This document shows, one piece after another, positions 35,411 through 46,774 of a stretch of 64,000 bases of DNA. A program made the translations under genes and the position numbers. Under the pieces are notes generated by a model. The model was not told the DNA's origin. It did no database searches and saw nothing but the letters and a program-made list of their open reading frames with translations. Each line of letters begins with the position of its first letter. Positions within the stretch are counted from its first letter, which is position 1. The DNA comes from Corythucha ciliata (lineage: Eukaryota; Arthropoda; Insecta; Hemiptera; Tingidae). Location of the stretch: the NCBI GenBank assembly GCA_038030265.1, contig CM075938.1:10331009-10395008 (forward strand), written 5' to 3'.

Positions 35411-35545
35411 CAGCCACTCGTGATGTAAAAAGCTCTAACCACAGTAAAACGCTAACAACTGCAAAATTCCGACCACAGTCGGCAAGTCGAACCACAAAAA
35501 GCTCTAAACACAGTGAATTCCCAACTTCAGCAAAGCTTTGAGCAA
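35411..35545 (-). repeat. Degenerate 17-bp minisatellite beside LINE copy 2
   Basis: On the minus strand the sequence shows CTGTGGTTAGAGCTTTTT at least twice, with TGTGGTTCGACTT and CTGTGGTCGGAATTTT between. These are the same GCTGTGGTTGGACCTTT unit with the GAGCTT variant also found at the decayed end of array 2 near 5500-5550. It directly abuts the 5' edge of LINE copy 2. Confidence 0.65.
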
Positions 35546-35945
35546 TTCTTTGGTCAAGTTCGAGGCCAAAGTTTAAAAAAACATTTTGCTGATTCGCTGT
35601 TTCTGGAAAGTGGAAGCATTTCTCACTTTAATACAGGGCCGGCCAACCTTTTTTGGGTCATGGGCCATAAACCTGGCTGTAAGAACTCAGACGCGCCTCC
35701 TGCATTCGCCCCCCCCCCCACAACGACCAACACTATACGAACACTATATAAAATGGCCGTGAGTTCTGAATAAAACGCACTGCATGGGGGACCTGTTCAA
35801 AAACAACAACAACACTAATTAACTACAGTATATAATCGTGTTTTCCATTTGCACGAAAATGTGCCCTGGGGCAGCTCATTGCAGTGCCGGCCTTAGACAT
35901 TTGGCACACCCCAGACGAATTTTTCACCACGGCCCAACATGAAGT
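35546..35945. other. Gene-free stretch with two hAT-end-like motifs
   Basis: CAGGGCCGGCCAACC at about 35634 and CAGTGCCGGCCTTAGACATT at about 35883 resemble the CAGNG-starting termini of hAT elements. I cannot pair either with an opposite end. A poly-C run lies at about 35709. No exon is recognised. Confidence 0.4.
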
Positions 35946-35949
35946 TGCC

Positions 35950-36290
35950 TCCCCCACCTTATCACTTCTTCTCAATGTCATCGGTCAATTAGCGATTTGT
36001 CTCCATTTCAGCCGTGAATTAGCGATTTTCCTTACAATGAATTTGGGTGTTTTTCTTGATTTTAGCCGCTAATAAGCGATTTTTACCAATTTTACCCGTG
36101 AATTAGCGCTATCTTCTAATTTTAGCCACGCGCAGTTGCCTCCGAAAAACCGTGATTTGCCATTTTCACTCAATTTATTTCTGTGAATTAGCAAATTTTA
36201 TCTATTTAACCCCCTAAATAGCCATTTATCTTTATTTTAGTCGTGAATCAGCGTTTTAACTAATTTCAACCTCTTAGCGAGCCTCGAATG
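35950..36290 (+). repeat. Family A array, forward
   Basis: Units such as TTTCAGCCGTGAATTAGCG and ATTTTAGCCGCTAATAAGCG are visible. It is followed, after about 200 bases of different sequence, by a longer array in the opposite direction. Confidence 0.65.
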
Positions 36291-36499
36291 ACAGTTGGGA
36301 ACACGCGGGACGAAAGGAGAAACTCGTAATTTCACGAAAATTAAAACGTGTAACCTAGCAACTGTTGGTGCCGAATGTTGCAGTTTTGTGGGCAGGAGGG
36401 AGCATTGTCAGTCTACATGACGCCGTGCCGTACTACGTCGCGTCGTGGCGAGCTAGCCCGAGGTCTGGGCCCTCATAAATAATTGCTATCTGATTGTAA

Positions 36500-38235
36500 C
36501 TGCGAAAAAGCGGTGATTCGTGGGCTCAAGATGCAACTTTCAGACCAAAATTTAGGAAAAAATCGTCGACTGACGGCTATTCCACGGCTAAAACGTTGAA
36601 ACCAACGCAAAAGTGCTGTTTTGGGGCCAAGCCCTCAACTAAAATTGAGAATACACGTCATTAAATTAAGGCTCTACAAGTATATAAAAAAAAATTCTGC
36701 TAATATTGACAAAAACAACGCTAATTCGGGTTAAAATTGGGCAAAAATGGAAAATTCACAACTGAAATGGCGAAGAATCGCACATTCGCATATTAATGAA
36801 GACAGTAGATACGCTAATTCGCTGCAAAATTAACAGAAAACGCTGTTTCACCGCGAGAAAAATCGCTAATTCACTGATAAAGTTGAGGAAAACCGTTAAT
36901 TCGCGACTAAACAAATGAAGAAAACCATAAATTTCGGGGATGAAATTGAGAAAACGCAAATCCGTAGCTTCTAAAAGATTCGAGGTTTCAAACTGAAAAA
37001 CAGCGCTAAGCCATAGCAGAAAGTAGAAAAAATTGCTTAAATGCGGGGCTAAATTCTAAAAAAAACAATGTGGCTAAAATTTAAATAAACACAAATTAGC
37101 GCGGCTTAAATTAAGAAAAAAAAAAAAAACAATAATTTTCAGCTCAAATTGAGAAAAATGGCTAAGCTGCACTGCAGCTGAAAATGAGGCAAGCCCCCAT
37201 TCTTGGCTAAAATGCACGAAAATCGTCAATGCAAACGATATAAACGCTACTGCGCTGCTAAAATTGAGAAAAGTGCCAAGTCGCGGCTAAAATGTAGGAA
37301 AATTACAAATTCGCGGGTAAAGTGTGTTGAAATTCCTAATTTAAAATCGCGCCTTCTCGCCTTCTGAGGGCAACTTTTGTGGCTTCTAGCCATGCTAGAA
37401 AAAAAAAAAACACTTATTCGCGGCTAGAACTGAGAAGAAGTGCTAATCTATAGCTAAAAAAGTAAAACAGAATTGCTAATATGGTGGTAAAATGTAAAAG
37501 AACCCGTTAATTTGTGGTTGGCCTGGCTAAAATTAAGAGATAGGTTAATTTCCAGCCTAAAATGAAGAAAAAAAGTGCTAATTCACTGTACAAAATGGAA
37601 TAATTGGTAATTTGCAGCTAAAATTTCGGAAAACGTAAATTCGTGGCTAAAATTAACAAAATCTGCTAATTCACGGGTTGGAGAAACTCTACTACGATGC
37701 TACAATTAAGAAAAATCGCTAATTTGCGGCTAAAATTGAGGAAAATCACTAATTCACCGCTAAAATTGGGAAAAATGTCAAATTCTGCAAGGCAACTTTG
37801 AGGCTAAAATGGGTGAAAACCCTCCTGAGAAAAATTCGCTGATCCATGGCGTTTGGAGAACAAACAACGTTTTAATTTGTGGCAAAAATTTAGAAAAAAA
37901 ACAGCTATTTTCAGACTAATATTGAGAAAAACTCTTATTGTTAGCTCAAACTGAGTAAAGTGCTAATTACCTTGTCCCGGCCAACAAAAATACAAAACAT
38001 TGTTAATTTGCAGCTAAAGTTGTTTGGAGGAAAGTTTAAACATTGCTAGTTCACGGGATAAACAAGCTACTTTGATGCAAAAGTGAGAAAAAGCGAATAT
38101 TTACGTCCGGCCAAAATTAAGAAAAGTGCTAATTTGCTTGTAAATTTGTCAAAAAGCACTCATTCGCGGCTTAAACTTGGGAATAAGCGCTAATTGGCGG
38201 ATATGGTGTGGAAATAGCGGTAATTTGACTAAAAT
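36500..38235 (-). repeat. Long family A array, reversed
   Basis: This is an almost continuous run of diverged units with AATTCGCGGCTAAAATTGAG and GAAAAAACGCT spacers, reverse-complementary in sense to the arrays at 20.1-22.2 and 25.2-27.1 kb. It ends at the motif GGCCTTAGAGGTTGC. An A-rich run near 37120 and short non-repeat pieces interrupt it. Confidence 0.75.
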
Positions 38236-38340
38236 AAGGAAAAGGCCTTAGAGGTTGCTTATTATAGAGGTTTATACATAGGGGCTGATTGGAAATTTCC
38301 GTTTCGGGCCTCGATACAAATGTAGGTCCGCCAGTGTGTT
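38236..38340 (-). repeat. Right-hand end block of the family A array
   Basis: Read on the minus strand, the block is CACTGGCGGACCTACATTTG, then GGCCCGAAACGGAAAT, then a CCCCTATGTATAAACCTC stretch and GCAACCTCTAAGGCC. Each of these motifs occurs in the same order at 20029-20135 on the plus strand. The pair therefore forms inverted ends outside oppositely directed arrays. The CACTGG start resembles hAT-type ends but no flanking duplication is visible. Confidence 0.7.
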
Positions 38341-38354
38341 TAGACCCGACACTT

Positions 38355-38585
38355 ACAATTTCACCGATATTTAGCTCCAGATAGAGTAATTTTCTCAATT
38401 TTAACTGCGAAATAGCGTTTCTCCTCAATTTCAGCTGTGAATTAGCGGGGTTTTCTTAATTTTATCCGCGAATAATGAATGATTTTCACAATTTTAGCTG
38501 TGAATTAGTGAATTTTCACTTTTAGCCATCATAGACGCGAATATAGTCAATTTAGCCGTTTAGCTAGTTTAGTTTTTTTTTTAGG
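38355..38585 (+). repeat. Short family A array, forward
   Basis: Units with CTCAATTTTAACTGCGAA and TTTCAGCTGTGAATTAGCG run forward immediately outside the end block. They therefore belong to a neighbouring copy and not to the reversed array. Confidence 0.6.
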
Positions 38586-38612
38586 CTTCGAACAGCTCTC
38601 AAGCCATTTTTA

Positions 38613-39554
38613 TTAGAACGAAGCACACAATTGATCCGCAGGACGGAGAGAGCGGAGTGTCTCTTTAAGATTTTCGATGAAGGGGGAAATTTCTTGACAC
38701 ATTTCTTGTCGATCATCGAAAAGTTGACCGGGAAGATGAAGAGATTGACCGTACGTCAACTCGCATGGGCTGTATCCAGAGTCGAGAACTGTGCTGTGAA
38801 GACCGAGGAGAACGAGGGGAAGAGAGTCGACCCAGTTGCTTGAATGATGGCACATGATGGCTGACTTGAGTGTTCGGTGCCAGCGTTCGATTTTTCCGTT
38901 CGACTGAGGGTGGTAGGCGGTAGTTCGAAAATGTTGGATTCCGAGGGTGATGTTGAGGATACGAAACATTTGAGATTCGAATTGTCGCCCGCGGTCTGTA
39001 GTTAGAAAATTAGGAATTCCGAAACGTGAAATCCAAGAAGTGAGGAGAGTTCTAGCGACGGTCTCTGTCGTAATGTCTGATACAGGTGTTGCTTCGGTCC
39101 AGGATGTGAAGCGATCGATCATGGTGATGATGTACCGGTATCGTTGGCATAAAGGGAGGGGTCCGACGATGTCGACATGGACGTGTTGAAAACGACGACA
39201 TGTCGTTGGGAATGACGAAAGTGGTGAACGAGTGTGCCGATGAACTTTTGAACGTTGGCAGTGAAGGCAGGATTTGGCCCACGTGTGAACGTCTTTCTTG
39301 ATGGAAGGCCACACGAAGCGGTCGTGGACGAGTTTGGATGTGCGTTTAGGAGACGGGTGTGACAGGTTATGGATGAGGTCGAAAATTCTGCGACGAAGGC
39401 CAGAAGGTATGAAGGGACGATTCTTGTCATCACAGAACACGGAAACGGTGAGACCGGGAACGGAAACGGAAGAGAATTTTAGCGAATACTTGTCCGGATG
39501 CTGTATAATGTGAAGAAGGTCATGATCAGATTGTTGAAGACGAGAGAGTTCACC
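38613..39554 (-). pseudogene. Gypsy integrase
   Basis: The domain starts with an H-x-H ... C-x2-C zinc-binding region (residues from HNLSH to CLHCQ). The catalytic core has aspartate in HVDIVGPL, aspartate in TTDRGRQF and glutamate in NGKIERWH, with 35 residues between the last two: the D,D(35)E signature of retroviral-type integrases. The core motifs are complete. The frame continues upstream in register to the ochre codon at 39555-39557 that cuts it off from RNase H. A stop at 38613 ends it without a chromodomain. Confidence 0.85.
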
Positions 39555-39900
39555 TTAATTGAAAGTTTCGAGGGTTGCGATTCGGGAGAAATAGTCAGCG
39601 ACGAGATTTTCGGCACCGGGGACGTGACGGATGTCGGTCGTGAATTGCGAAACGAAATCGAGGTGGCGAAATTGTCGAGGTGTCGCTTTGTCGGGGTTTT
39701 GTTGGAAGGCGTAGACTAAAGGGCGATGATCTGTGTAGATGACGATTTCACTACCTTCGAGCATGTAACGGAAGTGTTTGACTGCAGCGTAAATAGCGAG
39801 GAGTTCTCGATCGTACGTACTGTAACGAGTCTCTGATGGGGTTAACTTTCTCGAAAAGAATGCGATAGGTTGGGGAGAATCACCGACGTTTTGTTGAAGG
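39555..39900 (-). pseudogene. Gypsy RNase H
   Basis: Readable motifs are FFSRKLTPSETRYSTYDRELLAIY, then IYTDHRPL and GAENLVADYFSR, the usual ending of Gypsy RNase H. The upstream VDASD motif is one or two bases out of register near 39905. The frame runs into an ochre codon at 39555-39557 before integrase. Confidence 0.75.
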
Positions 39901-39929
39901 GTAGCGCCTACAGCGATCGGAGGCGTCGA

Positions 39930-40856
39930 CTAGTAGGCTGAGGGTGAGCTACGAGTGTTGCTTCGACGAGGCTGTTGACGCAGGCATCGTACGACGCGGT
40001 CAACTCGGGAGTCCAGTGGATCGAAGCATCCTTTTTTGTCGAGTTTTTTTATGGGGTTGTGCAGTGGGGTTTGGTGTCGAGCGGCGTGTTTGATGAAGCG
40101 ACGATAATAACTTAAAGCGCCGAGAAATTTGCGTAGAGTGCGAACGGTTGATGGTTTTTCCGCTTTGGTTAGTGCTTCAACGCGATCAGGGAGAGGTGAA
40201 GTTCCATCTGCTGAGATGCGGTAGCCGAGAACGTTTACGGAGGAAGCACCGAGGGTACCGTTGCTGGGATTGAGCGACAAACCATACTCTTGAAGACGAG
40301 CGAAAACGATTCGTAGATGTTTTTCGTGTTCGTCAAGTGATGTTGACGAGATGAGGAGGTCGTCGATGTAGCAGAACACGAAGTCCATAGAGCCGAACAG
40401 TTCGTCCATGAAGCGTTGACACGTTTGGCCGGCGTTGCGGAGGCCAAACATCATTTGAGGAAACTCAAATAATCCGAACGGTGTGATTATAGCGGTTTTT
40501 TCGACGTCAGCGGGAGATACTGGGATTTGATTGTACGCCCGGGTGAGGTCAAGTGTCGAGAAAATTGTTTTGCCGCTGAGGTTGTTGGCGTGGTCATGAA
40601 TGTGCTTCATAGGGTACCTGTCGGGCTTCGTGACTCTGTTTAAGGCTCGGTAGTCGCCGCAAGTACGCCATCCGCCACCTTTTTTTGACGTGAGATGAAG
40701 AGCACTGGCCCAAGGTGATTTGGACGGGCGGCATATCCCCATGTCGAGCATCGCCTGAAATTCGTCTTCAGTGACGAATTGAGACAAGTGAAGTGAGGAC
40801 AAGGAGTGCCGGTACATTTCTGTGCCTTGGTTCCAAACGTGGCGTGATAGAAGCAC
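39930..40856 (-). pseudogene. Gypsy reverse transcriptase
   Basis: The frame has [49 protein letters not shown] (motif A), [18 protein letters not shown] and [11 protein letters not shown] (motif C with YIDD). The connection region [15 protein letters not shown] follows, the normal lead-in to RNase H. After about 40030 the expected continuation is in another frame. Catalytic residues are intact up to that point. Confidence 0.85.
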
Positions 40857-40865
40857 GAGTTAGGG

Positions 40866-41237
40866 GTGTCGAGAGAAGAACAAAAAAGCAAAAAAAAGTC
40901 AAATGCTCCCAATCGTAAACCAACTCCTAAAAGGAAACGAGGCTGTCGATCTCGCTATTTGGATGAGACAGGAGAGGAACAATCATCTTCAACTGAAATT
41001 GATAACATGGATGTCCTGCTTGAGAATGACGGTGACCCAAATAAAGATGATCTGAGCGATGAAGTCGATGATCCACCAGCTCCTGTCTGCGCTTTTCTGC
41101 CAGCTTGTTCTGCCCTTTCAGAACAAAATTATGACGACGAAGAAACCAAATTTTCACCCACTTCATTGGCTTTGATAACGTATTGTAGCAGTTGTGGGTG
41201 GGGGGAGAAAGGTATTGTTAAGAAATACCGTGCGTAA
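40866..41237 (+). CDS. Unrecognised 123-codon frame, possible host exon
   Basis: I do not recognise this protein. It begins with a lysine/arginine-rich stretch (EEQKSKKKSNAP, KPTPKRKRG) that could act as a nuclear signal. An acidic serine-rich middle follows (ETGEEQSSSTEID, DDLSDEVDD), then a C-x5-C pattern near PVCAFLPACSALSEQ. The frame starts just outside the 5' edge of the Gypsy remnant, so it could be sequence the element landed in. Candidate splice donors (AAAG/GTATTG near 41211) exist but no partner exon is seen. It may be chance. Confidence 0.25.
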   Translation: MSREEQKSKKKSNAPNRKPTPKRKRGCRSRYLDETGEEQSSSTEIDNMDVLLENDGDPNKDDLSDEVDDPPAPVCAFLPACSALSEQNYDDEETKFSPTSLALITYCSSCGWGEKGIVKKYRA

Positions 41238-44200
41238 TTACTATTCTTTCCTTTTATTCCAGAACTCGTTAACTTTTCCTTCCTCAATTTACCCTCTCAC
41301 CAACCACCTTTCCCTCTCCCTTCCTTGAACATTGTGGAAAACAAAATATTGTTCCCTCGTTGCGTCAAACCCACCCCTCTATTACCAAACATTCTTTTTC
41401 GGCTCCTTCAAAAGTACGTCTTTTGCGTTTAAAACAGCACCTAAACTTAAACTCTCCCCCCCCCCTCACGACACCGCTGCCACCAATCCCTCTCCTGCCA
41501 GACACTCCTTGTTTGCACCCCCGCCACCCCATCGTTAATGGTGTAAGTTTTATCGCGTCCCAGGGCTTTTTGCTTGAGATCATTAATTGCCTCTTGCCTC
41601 TTGGAGTCTCAAACGCTGAAAACTCTCGAGTGCAGACGGTTTCCCTTGTAGTTGTGACGATGGGAGAGGACAGAAGAGGTTTTTTTTTTAAAGTCTGATG
41701 AAGTGGTGCCGTCGGTGGGAGCGGGTGTTTTTTCTATTTACTCCGTAGTTTTTCTGCAATCTACGAGCGCAATTTCCAACCCCTCTTACCCCCCCCCCCC
41801 CACAACGCCTCCCACTACCCAGTTATCCATATTTTTCAGTTTATTTTTCTCCGTCCCTAGATTAAGGGATGGACTCGCCATGATCGTCCATTTTTTGTTT
41901 TAACTCGCAGCATTTTCCCTCTTTGTCTCGCTCTCCTCCCTCATTCAGCTGTTTCCCTCTTTCTTTTTACTCGAATAATCTTTAAATTCGTCTTCTTTCA
42001 CGTATACACCCCCCCCCTTCCCACCACCAGCCTCACCGCTATCACATCACCACTCACAAAGTGATATGAGTCGGAGAGTAAGGAGCTAAGAGAAAAGTAT
42101 CCAGGAATTTTTTCATGAAGGAAAAAAGGAAAAACTTCCTGGGGAGAAAAAAATGAAAGTGAAGGAAATGATGATGAGAGGAGTCGAAGGGAGGTTAGCT
42201 TCTTTTTGGCCTCTTGAACACGCTTTTGTACAAAGTTGTTAGAAAGGAAAAAGAGTGGTTCAACGAGAAAAGTGGTGTGGGAGGGAGGAGGATGAAGAAG
42301 GTTTTTTAAACCGTGGCTAAAATAGTTCAACGAGGTAGAAAGCTAGAGAAATTTAGCCTTTGTTGGAAAAAATATAAGTTGTAAAAGAGTCCACTTAACA
42401 AAAAAAAAAGAGCAACAAGAAAGCTATTCAATTTGATGGAAGGATAAAGAGAGGGGAACATCCGCAAAATGAAAAGGCAAAGACTATTGTCATCATTTGC
42501 AATGAGCTAAAAAACGAGAAAAAATTCAAACAATGATGAAAAGAGAGGAGGACGGCATAATAAGTGGAGATAAAAAGAGGCGCAGAGTAAGACGCACTAA
42601 AATCTTATTAGAAGCTTAAAGAAGGAACGCGACGGGAAATTGTTCCACAGCACACCTTCCCCCCCCTCGCCACTCCACCACATTGTAAGTCTTCTCTAAC
42701 TATGAATCACCGAGGAGGGCTCATTATTACACCTTCCCCAAGTTTCGGTGCCGCTAATAATGTCTCGAAGAAATGAGCGAACAAGAGAAGTTTTTAGTGA
42801 TATTGAACGTCAGAAGATGAGCAAGAAGAGAGTTGAAAAACAAGGAGTGTCCGTGGATAATGGGGCGTGGATTTGCTGTAGCCGGGGGGGGGGTGAGGGG
42901 AGGGGTGAAGAAAGAGCTTTTCCCTTTAATTGAGGAGGGGTTGATCATTACAGGAAGATAATTGCTACATCTCCTTCCGCCGTTATCTTCAAGAGGCTCC
43001 CGCCAACCTTTAATTGTATTGTCCACTTGACGAAGGCGCTTGTCGGGTAGAGTTTTACTTCTGTAAGCGTGAGACAAGAGGCTGTTGAAGACGTGGAGAC
43101 TGTTGAAATAGAGAATGAAGTGAAAGAGCGAGAGAGATGGAAAAATCACTGCCCTTCATCCAAGATTTAAATTCAAAAAAGTTCAGCAAGGAGTATAAGG
43201 TGCGGAGGGGTAGGCGGCGCTTGAGTATAACTCAGATGGTAATGAAGCAATTATTATTTGATTTAAAACGAGTTTTTTTTCCCCCTCCAAGTATATTGCG
43301 GACCGTTTTATAATTATTGCGGTATAAATTAAACACAAATTTTTCTTCAGTAGGATCAATAAAAAAAGGGAGAGTTTAACATCTCCCCGAACACTTCGCA
43401 ATTCAATGCTGCAATTTCAGCGGATTTCCCCTATCGATCGTCGAATAATGTGGAATGAACTCCCGAGGAAATTAAACGTTCTCACGCCCTGGAACTCCAG
43501 GGTTTTCTTCTCAATTTCTTCCTTCCTCGACTTTATCTCGCATTCAAATAAGGAGCGTGTTTAAGAAATGAAGAGAAGAGTTCAAATTAATTTATTTCTC
43601 ACCCTTAGCAGCCCATTTTCGTTTAAAAAGTCAGTCGGAGAGACAAACTTTTTTTTGTTGGCATCCCTAGAAAATTTGGTGCTAGCAACGCTTTCAAATA
43701 TAATTTTACATCGTATCGAAGGCGTTCACCCTAATTGAAAACACTAAATAATGTAAATTAATCATTTAATTTTAGTTGGCGATGAAATGAATAACTCAGT
43801 GGCTGCGTAGCAAATTCTTAGAAGGGGGGGGGGAGAGGCAAAAAACCATCAGATTTTCCAATGTAAAAGAAGAAGAAAAGCGTGTGGGTGGTGATGGAGG
43901 GGATGGGAGACGGTTAAAGAGAGACGATGGGATTGGGGAACAGAACGACGGAGCCTCTCGCGGAATGGGTGGCCATAAAAGTAGATTTATTGAAGCAGGT
44001 CCACCAGCAGTTTGAGACCATCTGCTACCTTTTGCAGTCAAAGGTATTTTCTTTTAACGGTGAGGTTGGTTGGCTGCAGAGGGATATTTCTATTCCGATT
44101 TTTCTAAAAGCGACCTCCCTCTTTTTTTTCTTTTTTTTTTCTTTAAATCCCATCGATTTGTTATTGTAGGAGCCACTTAATTGAGTACTGTTAGCCTGAA

Positions 44201-45340
44201 GGGAGGAACGAAGACAACGTGCACCTGACTACTGTCATTATTATTGTGGGGGTGGAAGTTTTCTTTGGTATGCGTTTAGAGCAGCGAGCACAGATAAATA
44301 ATAGAGGGAATGTGTTAATAGAAAATGTGATGCAAGATATGTCCAATTTTGGGTATTATAAAATTATTGGTGAGGTTTCATAACAATTGTTTGACGGATT
44401 GTTGAAGCTAATTTTCTGCAAATGTAATTTTTAGCTGGAAATCAACTGCTAAACGTCAATGTTCCCGGCAAACGCCCATACACAAGTGATTTTGGGGCAT
44501 ACGCAGAGCTTACGTACTATTAGGCAGGTACAGGTCCGATGATGATTCTCTAAAATTCTTTTATTCTTTGCGGGGGTGAATCTCTGCGGGGCTAATGTGG
44601 GGGGTTGGAGGGACATTTTCATTTGAACGGCTTGTCTCGTTAAAAAAACACTACTTCGTTGACTTAGCTCTTTCGAACCCCGTATTGTGCGATATTTGAC
44701 TCTTTCGGAAATCTATTTTGCGAGTTTGACACCTTCAAAATAGGAAATCAAGTTTCTGCTGCTATCCAAGAGAGACAGCGAGTGAGTGTCAAACCCATAT
44801 TTTGTGAGACGTGCACCCCCTACCCCACGTAGGAAAGGTACAATCGAGTCTTACCTCACCCCTCCTCCCAGAATAATGTCTGGATCCTGCACTGAGCCTA
44901 AGTATTATTCGAGATCAGCATTCGGGTACGATATCCATCCCATGAGTAATGAGTACAGGAGCTCTATTGAGAAATTAACTGCATTCCGTACCTAACGGTT
45001 TTCCGGTAGTCGTCTGAGTACAGAATGATTTACTTTATAATAAGAGGAAAAAGTGCCAATGAGTCTTTCATTTTCAAATATTATTAATTTATTGACAGAA
45101 CTTCTTACTCCTGCTCTTTGAACAAACGTAATTTTGTGAATTTTTGCCTGATTTTTTGAGCATGAAGCCCGCAGTTTTTATTTTTTATGAAGTTGTTGAT
45201 TCGGCAGTTCAAATATCTTTCTCCCACTGCTTGGATCAACCGGTACTTATAATTGTCTTCACCGATCAGGAAATGGCTTTGTTCCTAGAAAATAATAAAA
45301 TCAGAGGAAAATACTGTCAGAAAAGCAGTTATAAGATATT
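41238..45340. other. Long stretch without a recognised gene
   Basis: No family is recognised on either strand. There are poly-C and poly-G runs (about 41458, 41791, 42007, 42660, 42885, 43826), purine-rich segments at 42.1-42.6 kb and a T-rich block near 44.12 kb. Frames of 60-130 codons lie in low-complexity sequence and are not called. Confidence 0.5.
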
Positions 45341-45344
45341 ATAA

Positions 45345-46660
45345 GATAGGTGATGCCTGATTCCTTCAGCAAACACAAGCATTGCCTGACCAAGGACGAT
45401 AATTGTTCAGAGGTAATTCCACTCGTGAAGAAATACCCCAAAGGAATCTTCCAAATGCAATTGCAGAAAACCAAATGGAACACCAAAACATCTCTAGCGA
45501 GTGGCAAATTTTTGTCTTCTTTGTGATTACCGAAGCTTATGTGTCCATACAAATGTTTCCCAACCCAATGAACGCCCCTTCTAATAGCCATGACGTCAAA
45601 AATCACGGCACAAAGCAAATCCGGCTGCAGTTTACTTTTCTCTTTCAATGCTAGCAACCCTTCTTGACTAAATCCGGGCCGGCCATCAATCAATCGAAAT
45701 GGTCTTCGCTTGGGGCAAAACGGAGTTGAAGGTGGCTCTGACAAAATCATACGCTTTTGGTGACAAGAAATGGAAATGGAGCGTGACCGCAAAATTTCTG
45801 AGAGATTCGTCGTACCACTTGTCTTTTTTTTGAAGTTTCAATTTTTGGAGTTGCCTTTTCAAGAGAGCTACTGTCGTTTTGCCAAGCTTTTGAGCAAGTT
45901 TCCCGTTCTCGGAAAAAAAAAAAAAAAAAAATGCTTCTGTAATTTCTTTCCCATAATTTCTACCTTTTTCTTGAAAGAAGCATTTTTTGTCTCCAGCCTC
46001 TTAATTTTTTTTTAAGATAACGGGTCTTGATATTTTTATCTGAAATTAGTCTTTTCAGTTCTTTATTTTCCTTTTCTACATGTTCCAGTCTTCGATTCAG
46101 TGTGTTTATTACATCAACAACCATGGGCTGGCATTCTGTCATTCTATATGAACTAGCTTCTGACATCTGTAAAAAGGAAATTTTGTGAAAAACAAAGTAG
46201 ATCAAACAAATATAATCAAAAATAATAATAATAATACCTCCACGAGTTCTTCTCGGTGTTCCGGTTTCTCGGTGGAAAAACATTCCCCAGTAAGCAGTGG
46301 ATATTCTTCCATATGCTGCACCAACGTTATCTCTCTTTCCTGAAAAAAGAGTACATAAAGTGTTGCTAAACATCATGATCACTGGGCTATAATTGGATTT
46401 CAAGCATGTTTCATGATAAGTACCAAAAGCAATCATTATTACCTTCATGCCGGAGAAACTTTCTTCTGATTGTTCATGTATCAGAACAGAGTTGGGACTG
46501 CTCCATTTTTAAATTTGACTCTGAATGGAGAGGATCTATCAATAAAGCAGTTTTCGAAGTGTCTGCTGCTCAGAACACTATAGAGATGTGTTTCCAGAAA
46601 TATAGTTTTTTTTGTGTAGCCCTCGTCCACTTACCCCTCATCTCCTTGTCTCTGGGAAAC
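45345..46660 (-). pseudogene. THAP/P-element-like transposase pseudogene with three exons
   Basis: On the minus strand an exon at 46660-46443 (acceptor CAG, donor GTAATA) encodes the second half of a THAP domain: FPRDKEMRGKW, RHFENCF and AVPTLF. A small exon at 46339-46238 follows in phase 0. The large exon from 46166 begins MSEASSYRMTECQP and forms a coiled coil (NRRLEHVEKENKELKRL). It continues through RNFAVTLHFHFLSPKAYDFVR and GFSQEGLLALKEKSK, then FDVMAIRRGVHWVGKHLYGH and KIPLGYFFTSG, the RNase-H-like core start of P-element/THAP9 transposases. Lesions: the zinc-binding cysteine before RHF is serine, there are frame breaks in and just after the THAP domain, a 19-base homopolymer sits at 45913-45931, and there is a frame break near 45690. 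The rest of the catalytic domain is absent. Confidence 0.75.
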
Positions 46661-46774
46661 CTGTATCAGAATCAAAATTAGTGGCATAAAAAATGAAACG
46701 TAATAAATTAATGAAATAAGAGGTTAATCAATAAACTCCCGGTAAAAGTATTTGACTGCAGGACTGTATAGGGT
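46661..46774. other. Upstream edge of the THAP pseudogene
   Basis: The first THAP half, with its C-x(2-4)-C pair, should lie in a further minus-strand exon at higher coordinates. I cannot find it before the foldback element starts at about 46775, so it may be lost or beyond that element. Confidence 0.35.

Larger units (their letters stand above)
38590..40870 (-). mobile_element. Ty3/Gypsy pol remnant
   Basis: A minus-strand Gypsy pol remnant carries RT, RNase H and integrase in the usual order. Frameshifts separate RT from RNase H (near 40030 and 39905), and one ochre codon at 39555-39557 separates RNase H from integrase. No gag, protease or LTR is visible. The 5' edge lies near 40870 and the 3' edge near 38600, where family A sequence resumes. 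Confidence 0.8.

Noticed and set aside
38613..40856. Endogenous retrovirus with envelope gene
   Set aside because: Only RT, RNase H and integrase are seen; there is no envelope frame and no LTR pair, so it is called a Gypsy remnant.
45403..45654. Plus-strand 83-codon frame
   Set aside because: It is the antisense shadow of the transposase core, which has recognisable motifs.
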